In this document: piece after piece, positions 48,048 to 62,805 of the stretch
Layout of the letters: the number at the start of each line of letters is the position of its first letter
Position numbering within the stretch: position 1 is the stretch's first letter
Assembly (NCBI GenBank): GCA_019925105.1
Contig: JAHGAU010000019.1
Coordinates: forward strand, 496,001 to 560,000
Direction of reading: 5' to 3'
Length of the DNA: 64,000 nucleotides
Source: Niebla homalea
Taxonomy: Eukaryota > Ascomycota > Lecanoromycetes > Lecanorales > Ramalinaceae
Made by a program: the position numbers and the translations under genes
The notes under the pieces: generated by a model
What the model saw: only the letters and a program-made list of their open reading frames with translations
What the model was told of the DNA's origin: nothing
Database searches by the model: none

Positions 48048-51000
48048 ATTGATTGATTGATTGATTGATTTATACTACGGGTCTAGCTAAGCTAATTCCG
48101 GCGTTCCTTAATACGCGGTTTTTTAACCTTATTAATAACCGTAAAAACCTAATACCCATAACATTAGGGTAAAAACCGGCGTTTACCAGGCCTTTACCCT
48201 TTATCCTTTAAAGTAAAGGATATTAACGGCCGTTTAAAGAGTAATAATCCATTTATATATTTTTTATATTTTAATTCCCTTAAGAAAATCCGTAATATTA
48301 CGACCGTATCCTTATAGGGACTATCCTTAAACTTATTATTCTTCCGTTTTTTTATATATTTATATTGCCTTAATCTTATATAATACTTTTAAATATCCTT
48401 ATTAATATTTATGCGCTTAATATATATTTTTTTTATATTATTATCGCCGTTAATTCCTTTAAAAACTTTTAATAAGTATTTATTATTATATCCTTATGGC
48501 TATAAAAGATACTTTCCGGTTTATATAATTAATATAACCGGTTTCCGCTTTTTTTTTTTCCTTAACTGATAATAGGCTTTTTCCATAAAATCTTTAATAA
48601 CCTCGTTTATTTTTATAATAAAATTAAACTATAATAATAATCCGGTAGATATTATAAACTTAACGGCTACCCGGATACCTCGTTTTATAAATAATATTTA
48701 ATGGTAATTATAAGTATTAACTTTTACGATGAATTTTAATTTAGCCTCCATAAATAAAGGATAAAAAATAAGGATATATATAGCGTCTTGCTTTTTTTAT
48801 TTATATTCATATTTAACGTTTATTTAACCCCGGTATATATAGTAAATAGGAAGTAAGTTAAACCGTTTTTATCCGTCCGGAGTTAAATTATTAATATATT
48901 ATTACTTTTCCTTATAATATTATAATAGCGGAGATATTTATTAATAATCTTTTTATCGTTAAGAGTTGGATAACGATAACCTTAAAATATAAAGTCTTTA
49001 TATTTTTATTAGTACTTAATCCACTTTATTATAACCTATAAGATAATCGTTATAACCTTTATTCTTTGGATCCCTTTAATTTCGGTTTCTTTTACGTTTA
49101 ATAGGAATTTATACCCGTTTAGGCTAGTTTCCAGGATATTAGTAAAATTAACCTTTTTCTTTACTTATTTTTACTTTATCTTAATAAAAAGGGAAATAAG
49201 TATCTTTAATTTATTCTTTTTAACTTTAAGCTTATTAAAATTCTAACGGATTTACCCGTTTTTTATTATCGTAATTAAGTATATATATTTCTTTAACCTT
49301 ATTTAAGCGACTATTTAATTTAATAAAACTTTAATTGACAATATAAAAACCTTAAACTTTAATATCGGGATAAAGGTTACTTTATAAATACCGTTAATTA
49401 TTTTTAAATATTAATTCTAGACTTTCTATAATATTTAAATAGGCTCTTTCTTATATCCCGGAGTACCCTTAAATATATATTAAATAATTATAACATATAT
49501 TATAGTTAATTTTATTATAATTTAATAAATAATCCGGGCCTTCTATAACGTAACTTCCTATATTAATACGGTAAGATAAATAAAGCCTTTTTCTTATAAA
49601 GTTATCTTCTTTTAAACCTTTCTTATATAATTTTTTTAATTAAACTTTTTATTTACTTAAAGGTTAAAAATTTTAATATTAATATCTGGCTTTACCGTAA
49701 CTTTACTTAAGTTTATTATAATTATTATATTATATAACTTCGGGCTTTTAATTATATAAATAAATTTATATTTATACGGCATAAATTAAGCCTTATAAGT
49801 TTTTATTTATTAAAAATAAACTTTATAAATTTATTTTAGTTTTAAATAATTTATATATATAAAGGTATTATAAGTTAAAAAATAAATATTATTAATAAAG
49901 TTTTTAACTTAAACCTTTTATTTTAATTTAATAAATTCCTCGATTAATAAACCGTTAAAGAATAAAAATAATATAAAAGAAATAAGTAATTTTTAAAGAA
50001 TTCTTATTATAATAGGCTTTATTAAGCTTATTTTTTATCTTAAGTTAATTAATATAATTTAATCGCTTAAGAAATTCTTCGTTTATTTAATTAAGAAAAA
50101 TAATATTCCTTTTTTCTTTAAGTTATATAGTAATTTTTAATAATTTATTTTATTAAAAGTATTTATAATATTAAAAGAAAGAAGACTTATAATATATTTC
50201 TTTTTATAACCTTATATTATATATACGTTATGGATTAATCCTTTAAGGATTATTTTTATTAACCAATTTTTTTTTACTTTTATTTATTAATTAGGAAGAA
50301 ATCCGTAATTCTTTATATAATTATTAAGGATCCTTATTATTACCGTTTTTAAGGTTTTCCTTAATATATATAAGAGTATAATAAATCTATAAGATTTTAC
50401 CTTAAAGTAATCCAGCTTAATAAGCTTCTTAAAGATAATCGTTTTTATCTTTTTAAACTTATATAAATAATAATTAACGTTGAAATATATTTAAAAGAAA
50501 TAAGTAAAAACCTTTTTAAACGGTAAAATTATTATTATTAAGAATCTATTAAGAATCTTATTCGGTCCCGGAATTTTATCCTTCTTTAATTTATTAACTA
50601 TTTTAATTATTATATCTTATATTATTATTTTATTTATTAATATAGGGTTAAGGTATATAACGTTATTAATATTATTTAGATTAATTTTTAACGGAAAGAA
50701 AAAAAATGCTTTTTTAAGGGCCTTAATCTTACCGTTAAAGGTATTAATTAATATATTATTAAGTCTTTTAAAAAGCGGGCTTTATTATATTTTATTAACT
50801 TTTAAACTTTATAAGGTAAAACCGTTAAGTTATATACCGTAAACTGAAAGTATATTTATTTAACCTTTTTAATAATCCTCTCCTTTTCCTTTTAAATAAC
50901 CCTTAATTAATTAAGTATCTCTTGGTTTTTATACTTAAAAGTTTATTTAGTTAACCTTTTTACCTTTATAATTGCGGTTATATATCTTTTATTTTAATAA

Positions 51001-53118
51001 ATTTTAACTCTTTAAAAGGGTTTTATTATTGAAATAGTTTTATCGATTACTTTATTTAATATCTTTATTATTTATTTTATAAAAAGGTTAATCCGGTCTT
51101 TATTATTTAATTAAGGGAGGTCCGTAAATTATATTATTATCTCCTTTATTTTTATATAAACCTTTATTTCCTTAACCGTTTTTTATGTTTTCTTTATTGG
51201 TAATAATATAATTATATTAACGGTTTAATTTAAGGTTATTTATATCGGTATATAATTTAAATTATATTTTAAGTCCTTTTATAATTTATATATTATAATT
51301 ATGCCGGTAACTTTTTTTATATTAAAGGTTAAGTTAATCGTTATTTTAAACTTATAATTTTCTTATATAATAATCTTTTATAATATTAATAATAAGAAAT
51401 TAACTTAAGTAATAACTATTAATAAGTTATTTAATTTAACGTAATTTATCGTACGTTTTTCTTCGTTTTATATATAATAATATAGGTTAAAGTCTTTAAA
51501 TAATATATATTTACTTAAAGTAATTAAAACCTTTTTAAGTAACGGTATTATAAAAGGTTTTTCTTTATTAATTAACGGTAAATTATATATATTATAAATA
51601 TTAAGGTTACCCTTTAAGTCCCCTTCTTTTATAATATAAAGTATATAAAGGTTTTTATTATAATAAGTAATATCCTAGTTATTTACGTTAAGCCGCTTAT
51701 TTATAAAAAAGTATATTCTGATTATTTTATCCCCCTTAAAGGCTAAATAAAACCTTTCTTTCGGGTTAATAAATAAATATATATATAGGCTATACGGTAA
51801 TTCCTATATTATTATAACGTTAATATCTTTAATTTTTTTAAACTTAAATATTAATATTATAACTTTAATTCCTTTATTACGGATATTATATTATATTATT
51901 CTTAAAAATATTAATATATTATATATTAACCTTTATAAGGATTTTTTCTTTTATATTTATTTAAGTTACGGACTTTTTATTAAAACCGAACGTTTTTTAA
52001 TTTAATACCTTCCTGGTTATTATTAAAAACGTAAAACGGCCAGCTTTTAAGGTTAAAATTATAAAAAGTTTTTTTTTTTTTTACCGTTATTTACCCCTTA
52101 TTATTTAATTAAATAAGCTTACGTTTTAAGGTTATTTTTAATTAAATTATTAAACCAGTCTCGTACGTATTATACCGTTGGATTTTCGCGGTTATCCGGG
52201 TTTCCTTATATTTAATCTCTTTAGCTTTTATTATATACTTAGAATTTTATATTAAATATCCTTCCTTATTATATATAACGTATTTAAATATACTTTTTAT
52301 AAGCTTTTTAATTATTAACTTTATATACTTATAAATATTATAGTTTTTAATATAAACCGTATATTTTATAATATTAAAATATTTTATAATAATATATTTA
52401 TAATTTTAATACTTAAAATACTAATAAATATTAACCGCCTTATTTTATAATTAAATTATTTTAAGAAATCCTTTTTAATAATCCTTTTATTTAAGACGTT
52501 ATTATATATCTTTATTAACGTTACGCTTAATATAACGGTAAAATATTTCTTTATGCGTTTTAAGGAATTAAGTCTTTTTATTATTAACGGAAGCCTATAA
52601 TTAACGATTTTAAGCCTTAAGTAAAGAATTATATTCTCCTTTTCTATATTTTTTAACGTGGTTTCTTTCTTAACTTTTTTAAAACGTAATAGGTATATCT
52701 TATTTATTATAACGGTAAATAATTACCTTAAAACCTTAATTAACTTATACTTTCCCTTATTAATTTAAGCCTTAAATTTCTTTAAACTTTTTTTTATTTT
52801 TAAAAATATTATATTAAGGAAAATATCTTTATTTTATAGTTTACGTACCGTAATAATTTATTCTATTAATAATTTTATTATTACCTTAAAAGTTTTTATT
52901 AACTATAATAAGTTTACCTTTACCGCCGTATTCCTTTTTTTATTATTAAATAAACGGATTATTATTATTTTTACCTTCCTTAATACGGCCGCTTTCTCCT
53001 CCGTTATCCTTTTATTCTCTATTACGGGTATTTTTTATATTACCCTTATTGCCTAGCTTTTTCTCGTTTAAGGGGCCGCCGTTTTTATACTTTTATTATA
53101 TATACTTAATTTTTATTA
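48048..53118 (-). mobile_element. 5'-truncated Tad1-like LINE, copy E, RIP-degraded
   Basis: The low-coordinate end carries the 3' tail (GATTGATTGATT from 48051, then TACTACGGGTCTAGC). The sequence then follows copy B up to about 30490 of that copy, losing the first ~0.7 kb of ORF1. The 5' junction at about 53118 adjoins a GC-richer patch. No clear target duplication was identified. Confidence 0.8.
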
Positions 53119-55599
53119 GACTGACTCCGCTGGCGGCACGCCGGCGGGACTAGTAAAGGTAGGTATAGAAGACGTAACGTTACGGTCTGGATACTTAAGT
53201 ATTACTTTAATAAGTAGATTGGTAATAAGATTAATTCTTAAAGAACTTAGAAAGAATTAAGGTATAGCCTTTACTTAAGGTAAAGGTAATAATTACCTTA
53301 CTTTACGCTTATTAAGCTACGGCTTATAAATAACGTATATTAAGGCCGTTATTAAGGCTTTTTGCTAAGGTTTAACGGCTTACTTTAACGTAGTAATATA
53401 ACGTATTATTATAATGCCGGCGTAAAGATAACGTTAACTATTAATAATTATCTCCCCCTTTATACGTTAATCTTTAAGGTATAGAAAGATATATTTAAGA
53501 CGTTAACGTAAAGCCGGCTAAGTATAAGGCTTATTAAAAACTTATTATTAAACCTAATAAGAAAAGGGTAAAAAGAAAAGAGTTCTTAAATATATATGTA
53601 AATATAATAATATCTATTTAATAATAATATAATAGGAATATCTTACGTTAATAAAAAGTTAACGTAACTTAAAGAGCTTATTAAAAACCCTTTTATAAAA
53701 CTTAATAAGAAAAGGTAAGTAAAAAAAGAGTTTTTATAATATTAATTAATAATTACTTAAGGTTTTACTATTAATTTATTACGCTATAATAAAGGTAAGC
53801 GTTATTATAAAAACGGCGTGTAATTATAATAAGGTTTTTATCTTATTTTAAACTTTTTCTTTTTTCTCCTTAATAGTTTTAATCGCTTTTATAAATATAA
53901 TATATTAAGGGTTTATATAAGTATCTATAAGTTAATATATATATAGTTATATACCCTTATTATTTATATTATTATTATAGTAAGTAAAACTAATATTATA
54001 TAGGTATTTTATTTACGTTAATAGTCCGTTTATTTCGTTTATTAATATTATATATAAGTTAATCGATATTGGGTAATATAATTTACGTTAATATATCGTT
54101 AACATAAACGTAAATATAATATTAATAATAAGTATAATAACGCCTTATTCTACCTGCTTTTTATAGGGTAAGTTACGTTACATACGTAACCCGTTACCTT
54201 ACCTGTGGTATCGCCGTAAATAATACCCTTCCCGTTATATTCCCGTAAATATCTTAACGCCGTTATACCACCGTTATTCTAATATATATATAGTTCCCGG
54301 ACTGGTTATAGTCCCGGGTAATTCGATAAATATATAAATATTTTTCTATCGATACGCGGTTTATTAGGGCGTAAGCTTAATACGTATAAAAGTATAATAA
54401 AATCCTTTAAGATTTTAAAGTTTTCCGGTTAAATATTAATTAAATATTAATTACCGCCGGTCGGGCGGAGTATATATTCCGTTAAGTTACTTTAGAAGTT
54501 AAGGGGGAGGTATTAGTCCAAAAAATCAAGAAAAAAGTACTTATTACTTACGTTAAAACGGCGGAAAGGGAGGTTATCCGGCTTAAAGAATAAGTAAATA
54601 AATTATAATATAATAATAAGATAATAGCGTTAACGTTTAATAATTAAATCGGTTTAATATAAAGGGTCCGGGCCCTTTATAAGAGTTAACTCCGTCGGGG
54701 AATTATTTTTTATTTCTTAACCTTATATTTAAAATAAAAAGATAAGACCCCGAGTTTATAATATCCGGTAATTTAAAAGGTAAAAAGGAGGAGGGAGATA
54801 CGGGCTTTAACCTATTTAAAGAAAAGGAAAAGGAGGTTATACCTTTTTTAATAACGCTATTAAAGGGGTCGGCTTTAACTTTTAAGAATAATACCTTAAA
54901 ATTAAATTAAAAAGCTTTTCCGGTAAATAATATTAAAAAAAAGCTTTTAATTAAGGCGGAAAAAAAGGCAGAAAAAAAAAGGAAAAAAAAAATTAAAAAA
55001 ATATAACGCCCTTATACTTATCCTTAACCTTATTAATCTATTCGTAAAAGGAGAGGGCCTACGTTAACGTAAAATTATAAATTATTCTTTTATTTTTATA
55101 TATTAATATTATTAAAATTTAACGTTAAACGTTAAAGTTAATAACGTTAAACGTTAAACGCTTATAATCTATATATTATTAAAAAATAATAAGGTAGATA
55201 ATATTATTAAAATTATTAATATATTAACGTAAACTTAATAAATATATTTATTAACCTTTTATTACCCTTAATAACTTTATTTCTTTAACTTTATTTATTT
55301 AATAATACGTCGGGCGTTTATAATTTAACGCTTACGCTTTTTTATTTTTTCCGGTATTATTATAATTATTATTAAAGTTATTTTTATTAATTATAATATT
55401 ATAATAAAGATAATTGTTTCCGTAACGCCGGCTTATTTACGTACGTAATACCTATAATAAGTAAAGTTATTAATTAAAGCTTAAACTCTAATAATCTTAC
55501 GGAAAAATAACGTATAAGGGCTAAATAACTATAATATTAATTATATATATAATTATTAACTATATATATAACCTCCGCTATTACGGCGTTATAATTTTA
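53119..55599. other. RIP-degraded repeat DNA of uncertain identity
   Basis: No gene is intact. A short GC-rich patch (CTCCGCTGGCGGCACGCC at about 53125) stands next to the LINE junction. A lysine/glutamate-rich plus-strand stretch at about 54950-55010 suggests an old coding end. The right part may include the 3' end and LTR of the gypsy element at 55600 onward, but I could not define an LTR. Confidence 0.4.
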
Positions 55600-57008
55600 T
55601 TTACGTTTTTTCTTACTTTATACTATTTTATTATATTATTCCCGTAGTTCCTAAAAGTACTTTAAGTCCGCCTTTAGTACTTATTAATTATATTTAAGGC
55701 CTTAATTAATTTACTTAATTTAATATTAAATACCTTTTTTACTTTTAACTTTATTAATAATTTCTTTAACTACTTATTCCTCTTCGTTATTAATTAATTT
55801 AGGTATTTATATTATAGCCTCCGCCGTTTAATCGCCGGTATAAGTATAATAAGGCTTTAAAAAAGAAATATAAATAATAAAATAAATTTAATAAATAATA
55901 AAGAGGAATAAGCGGTATATTTATATTTTAATTTTATTATTAATTTTAAAAAGTCTTATAAATCGGGGCGTAAGCTTCTTATTTAATTATTTTAACTTAA
56001 GGTTTTTAATATTTAATATTATTAAATCATTAACGTTATATAATTTTAATTTATATTTTTTATTATATATCTTTTAAATCAATTTAATAATATAATATTA
56101 TTAATTTATTAATATTAATCGTATTTTATATAATATTTTAACTTTATCTTTTATTATAAATATTTCCTTTTTTATAAGTTTATTTTTAGGTTTAAAATAA
56201 ATATTTAAATTATAGCTATATATCGTTATAAAAAGGCTATAATTTAAAGTTAAATATTCTGAGTTTATATAAGTAAATTTAATTAAAAAGAATAATTTTA
56301 CTTAATTTATTTACTTGGAACTAATAAAGGTTTTTAAATATTATTTAAAACCTTAATTTTAACGTTTTATTTAATTATTTATTTATAGGTAGAAAGCGGT
56401 ACTTAATTTACGCTTTATCTTTACGTAATAATATATTGAACCTTAAAATTTACTAATAAATAAAGACCCCCAATTAATTATAATTTTAGCCGGCGTATTA
56501 TAACGTAATATGATTTCTTTAAAGAAAAAGTCCGTTAACATAATAATATCGATTTATTTCGTAACGGGGAAATATTTATATATTTTTATATACTTATTTA
56601 TAATTATTAAAATTAAATTATAAATATTACCCTTAACTTTATTTACGGGTAAGCCAATAATAAAATTTATATTAAATTCTTTTTTAAAATATAACCAATT
56701 AAAAGAATAAAATAAGCTTACCGTAAAGGTAATAATATAATATTTTAATCCTTTAATAAGTATTATACGTTTTAATATAATTATTAATTTAAGCCTTTAA
56801 GCCGTTTTAATAATATTTACGGGCTAAAAGCTTATAAGTCTTTTTAGCTTTAAAGTGGCCTATTAACGGATTATTATAATATTTATTAATTAGCTTTTTT
56901 TTAACCGCTTTATCCCGGGGGACATATATATGGCCCTTATGGGTTATAAGGTTATTAAAATTGAATTTCTAAATATTATTATAATTTTAACGAGAATATA
57001 TTGGCGTT
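55600..57008 (-). pseudogene. Ty3/gypsy integrase and chromodomain, RIP-degraded
   Basis: On the minus strand, about 56690-56430 reads as the integrase core: FIIGLPVNK, then LIIINKY where the family has a catalytic Asp, then RYNTPAKIIINWGSLFISKF. About 55790-55610 resembles an integrase C-terminal chromodomain (VVKEIINKVKSKKG, then IKWIN, then LKYF-ELRE), with stops where Gln or Trp are expected. This marks a chromovirus-type LTR retrotransposon. The reverse transcriptase of apparently the same element lies beyond LINE copy C. Confidence 0.8.
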
Positions 57009-57021
57009 ATATTATCGTCCT
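57009..57021 (+). repeat. Target-site duplication, left copy (ATATTATCGTCCT)
   Basis: Thirteen bases identical to 62793-62805, flanking LINE copy C. Confidence 0.9.
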
Positions 57022-60000
57022 GGAAAAAATGGCGACGAACAACGGGACCCTAGAGGTCAGAAACGATGCATACGTATATAGCTTAAATAATAATAAGGAT
57101 AATACCTTAAATACGATAAGCGGAAGCGGAATAATAAGGATAAAAAAGGAAAAAAAGCAAGCAATTTAAGTTAATAAGAACGGTAATAAGTTATATAAAT
57201 AACGCGATAAATATAAAATAAAAAGGCCTTAAATTAAATAAGGAGCCTATAATTAATAAGATACGCGTAAAAGGATATATATAACGCGTAAAAGTATTAT
57301 TATAAAGGGTAATAAATAAAGGGCGGAGGGAATAAGGACGGTACGCGGGGACGGATAAAGGGTAAACGGAGGCATAAAAGGCTTTATTAAATATATATAA
57401 ATTAAAAAAGAATTAAATAAAGATAAAAAGATATTAAGTAAATAAGAATAAGCTATAAAAAAAGGTAATTACCGGATATATAGGGAAGAAATAAAAAGGG
57501 AAAAAGCGGTAAGAACGTTAAAAATTTTTTTTATAATTATATAAAAGAATATTATATTAAAGATTTAATTAATATTATAAATTAAATTATAAAGAGTAAA
57601 AGACTTTTATATAAAAATAAAAAAAAATTTAAAGGAATTAAAAAGGTTATATAAAGCTTAAAAAACAATAAGAAAAGTATTAATAAACGGAGGTAAAAGG
57701 AGATAAAAAAGATACGTATAAAATAAAAGAGCGATAAAGGAGGCTTTAAAAAAGGGAGTAAGGATAAGCTAGGTAATAAAAGCTATAAAAGCGGCGTTAA
57801 CGTTAATAATAAAGGAGGTAAAAACGGGGGAGAAGGTAATAACGTTAAGGAAAATAAGGATAATAATTATATAATTATCGGGTAAAAAGGAAAAAAGTAT
57901 AATAATAAAAATAAACTTATTATAATTAATAAAAGTATTTAAGGTAATAAAAAAACTATTAATAAAGTAAATTATTACGGTATATAAATTATAAAGCGGG
58001 GATATCCTCCTTAATATAGCTTTATTAAAAATGAAAAAGGGGCTAAAAAATTAAAGAAATAAACCGGTAAAAAAAGGTATAAAACGGCAAAGGTATTAAG
58101 GTAATCCTTCGTTATCGCGGTAAACGGGATATACTTAATAAGGTTTATAGGAAAAGAAAGGGAAGTTATTTTAAAGCGGATAAAAAAGGAGAATATGGTC
58201 TTTTACTTTAAGTTAAAAATCATTAATTATAGTTTCCTTATTATAATAAAGAAATCAGACGTTTTTAATTATATAAAAAGATACTTTACGGTTATTTTAA
58301 GTATAACGTTAATAAGGATATATAACGATATTTTCAATAAAAAAATAATAAAAAATAAGTTTTTTAAATTAATAAAACCTTAAGACTAAATAGCGGATAT
58401 CTATTAATACTTTAAATATTAAGGGTATAAATATATTACTATAAGGTGCTTTAATAATATAAAGTACATAATATATACCGAAAAATATAATACGTATAAA
58501 TACGTTAACTTAATAATAAAGGGTTTAACGAAGAATACGCCAAAATATATAACGTACGGTAATAATAATTACTTAATATAAGACTTACGGTATATAATAA
58601 GAGCGAAAGAAACCCAATATAAAGAAATTAAGATAATAATTAAGGTTTAACGTTATAACTTATATAAATTTAAACTAATAAAATAATTAAAAATAATTTT
58701 AAAATATAAATAAAGCTTATTAAATAAAGAAGGATAAAATATAATAATTAATAACGCGAAAAAAAGGAAGCTTATAATAATATTAACTTTTAAGGTTAAC
58801 CACTTAATCAAGATTATTATTATAATAAAAAGATTAAAATAAATAATATTTAACCTTAAAAAGAGATTATTTATATAAATAAAAGTTAATAAAAAGAGCC
58901 CGATAAACGTTAATATTTAATATATTTACGCTTTTAAGGATAATATAATATAACGTACGTAAAGAAGTAATTAAAGTTATAATATTAATATTTAAATTTA
59001 AGGAAATAAAGGATATCGATATTATAATAATATAGGAGTTATTATATAGTTTATATATTTATTCTTTAATTAACCCGGAAGATGGTTTTTACTTAGCCTT
59101 TAAGGGTAATAAAACGATATAAATATATTTCTTTATTAATAAAAGGTTAAATATAGATAGTTAAAACGTTACTTATTATAAAGGGAACCTATATATATTC
59201 CGGATTATATAAAAGGGGGATATTAAGGGTATTTTAAATATTTATAATATATATAATCCGTTACCGGTTAATAAAAAAAAATTTTTTACGATTTTATTAC
59301 TTAAGGATATTATAGCCGTACCCGGTAAATATTTTTTAATAAAGGACTTTAATTTTTATTACGTTTAATAGAATAAAAACGGTTATATAATTAATTATAT
59401 TAAATTTAAGAAGTTATTAATAATTATTATATAGTTTAACCTTACGTTATTAATACCGAAAAAGGTTATTATATAAGAAAGCCGTAAACTTAAGATTATA
59501 ATCGACTTAATATTTAACTCGGAAAGTATTATTAATTTAATTATAATATACAGACCTTAAAAAAACTTAAAATACGGTTCGGATTACGTTTTAATATAAA
59601 TAACTTTAAATTAATTTATTAATATAATTCTGCTTTTACCGTTTAAATAAATATAAAAGATAATTAAGGAAACCAAAATATTAATAAAGATAATAGAAAT
59701 AATATCTTAATTAACGGAGTATTTCCGGCTTAATAATAAGGAATAAATTAACCGTTTTATAAAGCGGATAATAAAGGCTTTAAATAAAGTAATTAACGTT
59801 ATAATCTTAATAATAAAGCTATTTTAAAGAATTAAAACTTATTAAAATAAAAAGTATATAAAGGTAATTATAAAGGTAAAAGCGCTTATAAAATAAATTA
59901 TTAAATATAAAAATTAAAAAACGCTTTAACGGTTAAAGGAAACTTAAAAAGAAAAAAAGAAAATTATCCAGAAGGTTAAATAAATATATTTCCGGGCTAT

Positions 60001-62792
60001 AATATATAACTTAACGGTTTCCTTTTATAATATTTAAAAGCTAATAAAATATAATAAAGAATAAAATAAAAAATTTAAATTTATCCTTAAATTTTTACCC
60101 TTAAAAAGACCAAACGGTACGATAATAAATACCTTTAATAATAAAATTAAGGCTCTTAAAGGGGCGTTTTTTCCTTTATTACCGGAAATTAACTTAATAA
60201 ATATTAACGGTACGGTATATCCTAAATTAATAATAATAAATAAAATAATAACCTAAGAAATAATAATTAAAACGATTAATAAACTAAAAAAAGATAAGGC
60301 TTTTAAACTTAACGGTATATTAAATAAATTCCTATCTATAATAACGTTATTATTTAAAGAGGTCTTTACTTATTTATTTTAAGCCTATTTTAATATAAGA
60401 TATTACCCCCGTAAATTTAAGGAAATTAAGATAATTATCCTTAAGAAGCTAATTAAATTAAATTACTTAAAGGTAAAATCATATAAACTTATAATACTTT
60501 TTTATACGTTAAGGAAAACTTTAAAGATAATAATTATAAAAATCTTAAATAATTATATAAAAAAGTATAAGTTACTCCTTAATTAATAAATAAAAATAAG
60601 AAAAAAACGGTTAACGGAGACGGTTCTTAAAAGCTTAATTAATAATATATATACAGTATAAAACTATAAGAAAAAGTACGTTATAAGTTTTTTTTCCTTA
60701 AATATTATAAAGGCATTTAATAAGGTAAATTACTAAAAATTACTATATAATTTACGGAAAAAGAAGGTCTTATTTTTCCTTATAAATTAAATAAAAAATT
60801 TCTTAAGTAATTAAACAATATTAATTAACCTAGGATAAAAAATAAGTATAATAAAGCCCGTAATAATAAGGATTCCCCAGGGGTTACTTATTTCCTTAAT
60901 CTTATTCTTATTCTTTAATAATTTATTTATTAAAAACTTAATAAAGTTAAAATAGAAGGTTTAAGTAAAGGACTTTATTAATAATATTTATTTTTTAACT
61001 TATAATACGTTTATTTATATAAATTATTTAAAGTTAAAATAAGCTTATAAAGTCTACTTATAATAAATAAAGATATATAAGGCTTAATTCACCTTATATA
61101 AATATAAGTTTATTTATATAATAAAGAACTTAAAGTTATATAATATAATAACTATAATAAACTTAAATAATATAATAATAAAACCAGAAGTTAATATTAA
61201 AATACTTAATTTATAAATTAATAAAAAACTAGACTAAAAGGATTATATAAAAAAGGTTTAAAAAAAGATAATTTCATAAGAAAAAGGCCTTATTTACCTT
61301 ATGGCGTTAACGTAAAAAGTTACCTTATAAAAAACTAGAACCGTTTATTAAGCGGTTATAAAGTTTACGATAATATACGTAATAATTATTTAATACGTAC
61401 TTAAAAATATATTTAAATATAAGAAAAAGCCTATTTAATAATTATAAAAGGTTTAAAACCGATATTTAAAAATAATAAATAAAATATATAAAATAATTCT
61501 TATCCCGGTATTAAAATTTAAGGTTTTTATATTATTAATAAAATTAATTTTAAATTAAATAATTACTTAAATAAAACTTAAAAAAAATATAAACTTAATT
61601 ACGTTAATAAGAAATAAACGTATTCGTTAAAATTATAAAAAACCTTAAATAAAAAAGCGTAAAGAAGCGGTACTTACCCCCTTTATAAAAGTTAAATTAA
61701 AGTAAATTAAAAAAAAGGTCAACTTAATTTACGTTTAAGAAGTTAACGTAAAAATATATAAACTCTTATTTAAAGTAAAAACGGCGGAGGAAAAAAAGGC
61801 TATAAAAGTAAAGTTAATAACGATTACCCTATAAATTATAAAAAGGTAAATAAAACGTTAATATAAATATAAAAAATCAATCTCTTAAGGATAACGGTAC
61901 TTAACGTTAAATAATAATAAAATTATTAATAAGTATCTCCGGCGTTACGGAATTATAAGGAAAAACGATAATACGTTAATAATTTAACTCTGGATAAATA
62001 AAAATAATTTAATTTATTTCCTCTTTATTATATACGCCGGTAACCGGATTAACGTTAACTATAAATATAAATAATGAAAATAAAATACCGTATATATATT
62101 AATCTTTTATTTATTATTTAAGGAGCTTAAATTAAGATTAATTAAAAGGGTAAGGACCAACGATTATTATTAAATATTTATTAGTAAAAAGGGTATTAAA
62201 ACGGCCGTTAAATTTATAATAGTTACGGGCTTATTATTATAGTTCGGCTTAATTAAGGAAATAAAGAAAATAGTTAAGGACTTAATTAAGAAACCTTGCC
62301 GCTAACTTAAAGGTAAAAAGTAATAACGGGAAAATTATATTTAATAAGGGGTTAAAGGGGCTATAAATATTAAAATAATATAAAAAGCAATATTATATCG
62401 GTTAATAAAGTCGTATAAATAAGGTAATAATAATATACGTATTAATAAAAATATTTAATAATATAATTAGAATTCTGAAATTTTAATATTAAATAAATTT
62501 ATAAAGTAACGGAAAAGCAATAGGTTTAAAGGTAACCCTTAAATAAATTTAATTATAATATTATAAGTTTTCTTGGAAAAAACGTATAAATAAATTCCTA
62601 TTCTTTAAACGGCCGTAAATACTCTTAACCCTTAAGACGTAAATAAAGGCTAGGTAAATACCGGTTTTTATTCTTAACGTTATAGATATCGGGTTTTTTG
62701 CGGTTATCAGTAAGGTTAAATAGCCGAGTATTAAGGAACGCCGGAATTAGCTTAGCTAGATCCGTAATATAAATCAATCAATCAATTAATCA
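57022..62792 (+). mobile_element. Full-length Tad1-like LINE, copy C, RIP-degraded
   Basis: A 5.77-kb copy bounded by a perfect 13-bp duplication. GGAAAAA precedes ATG 57029 (ATGGCGACGAACAACGG), opening ORF1. An ORF1 frame survives for 79 codons. About 58440-58560 looks like a degraded Cys-His knuckle region. ORF2 shows endonuclease traces (IYNPLPV at about 59250, KDFNFYY at about 59345) and reverse transcriptase (YYPRKFKE..IIILKKLIKLNY..SYKLIILFYTLRKTL, about 60400-60540). The RT thumb-like GLKPIFK lies near 61450. The 3' end is AGATCCGTAATATAAA plus a TCAA tail. It is inserted into a gypsy element. Stops throughout make it inactive. Confidence 0.92.
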
Positions 62793-62805
62793 ATATTATC
62801 GTCCT

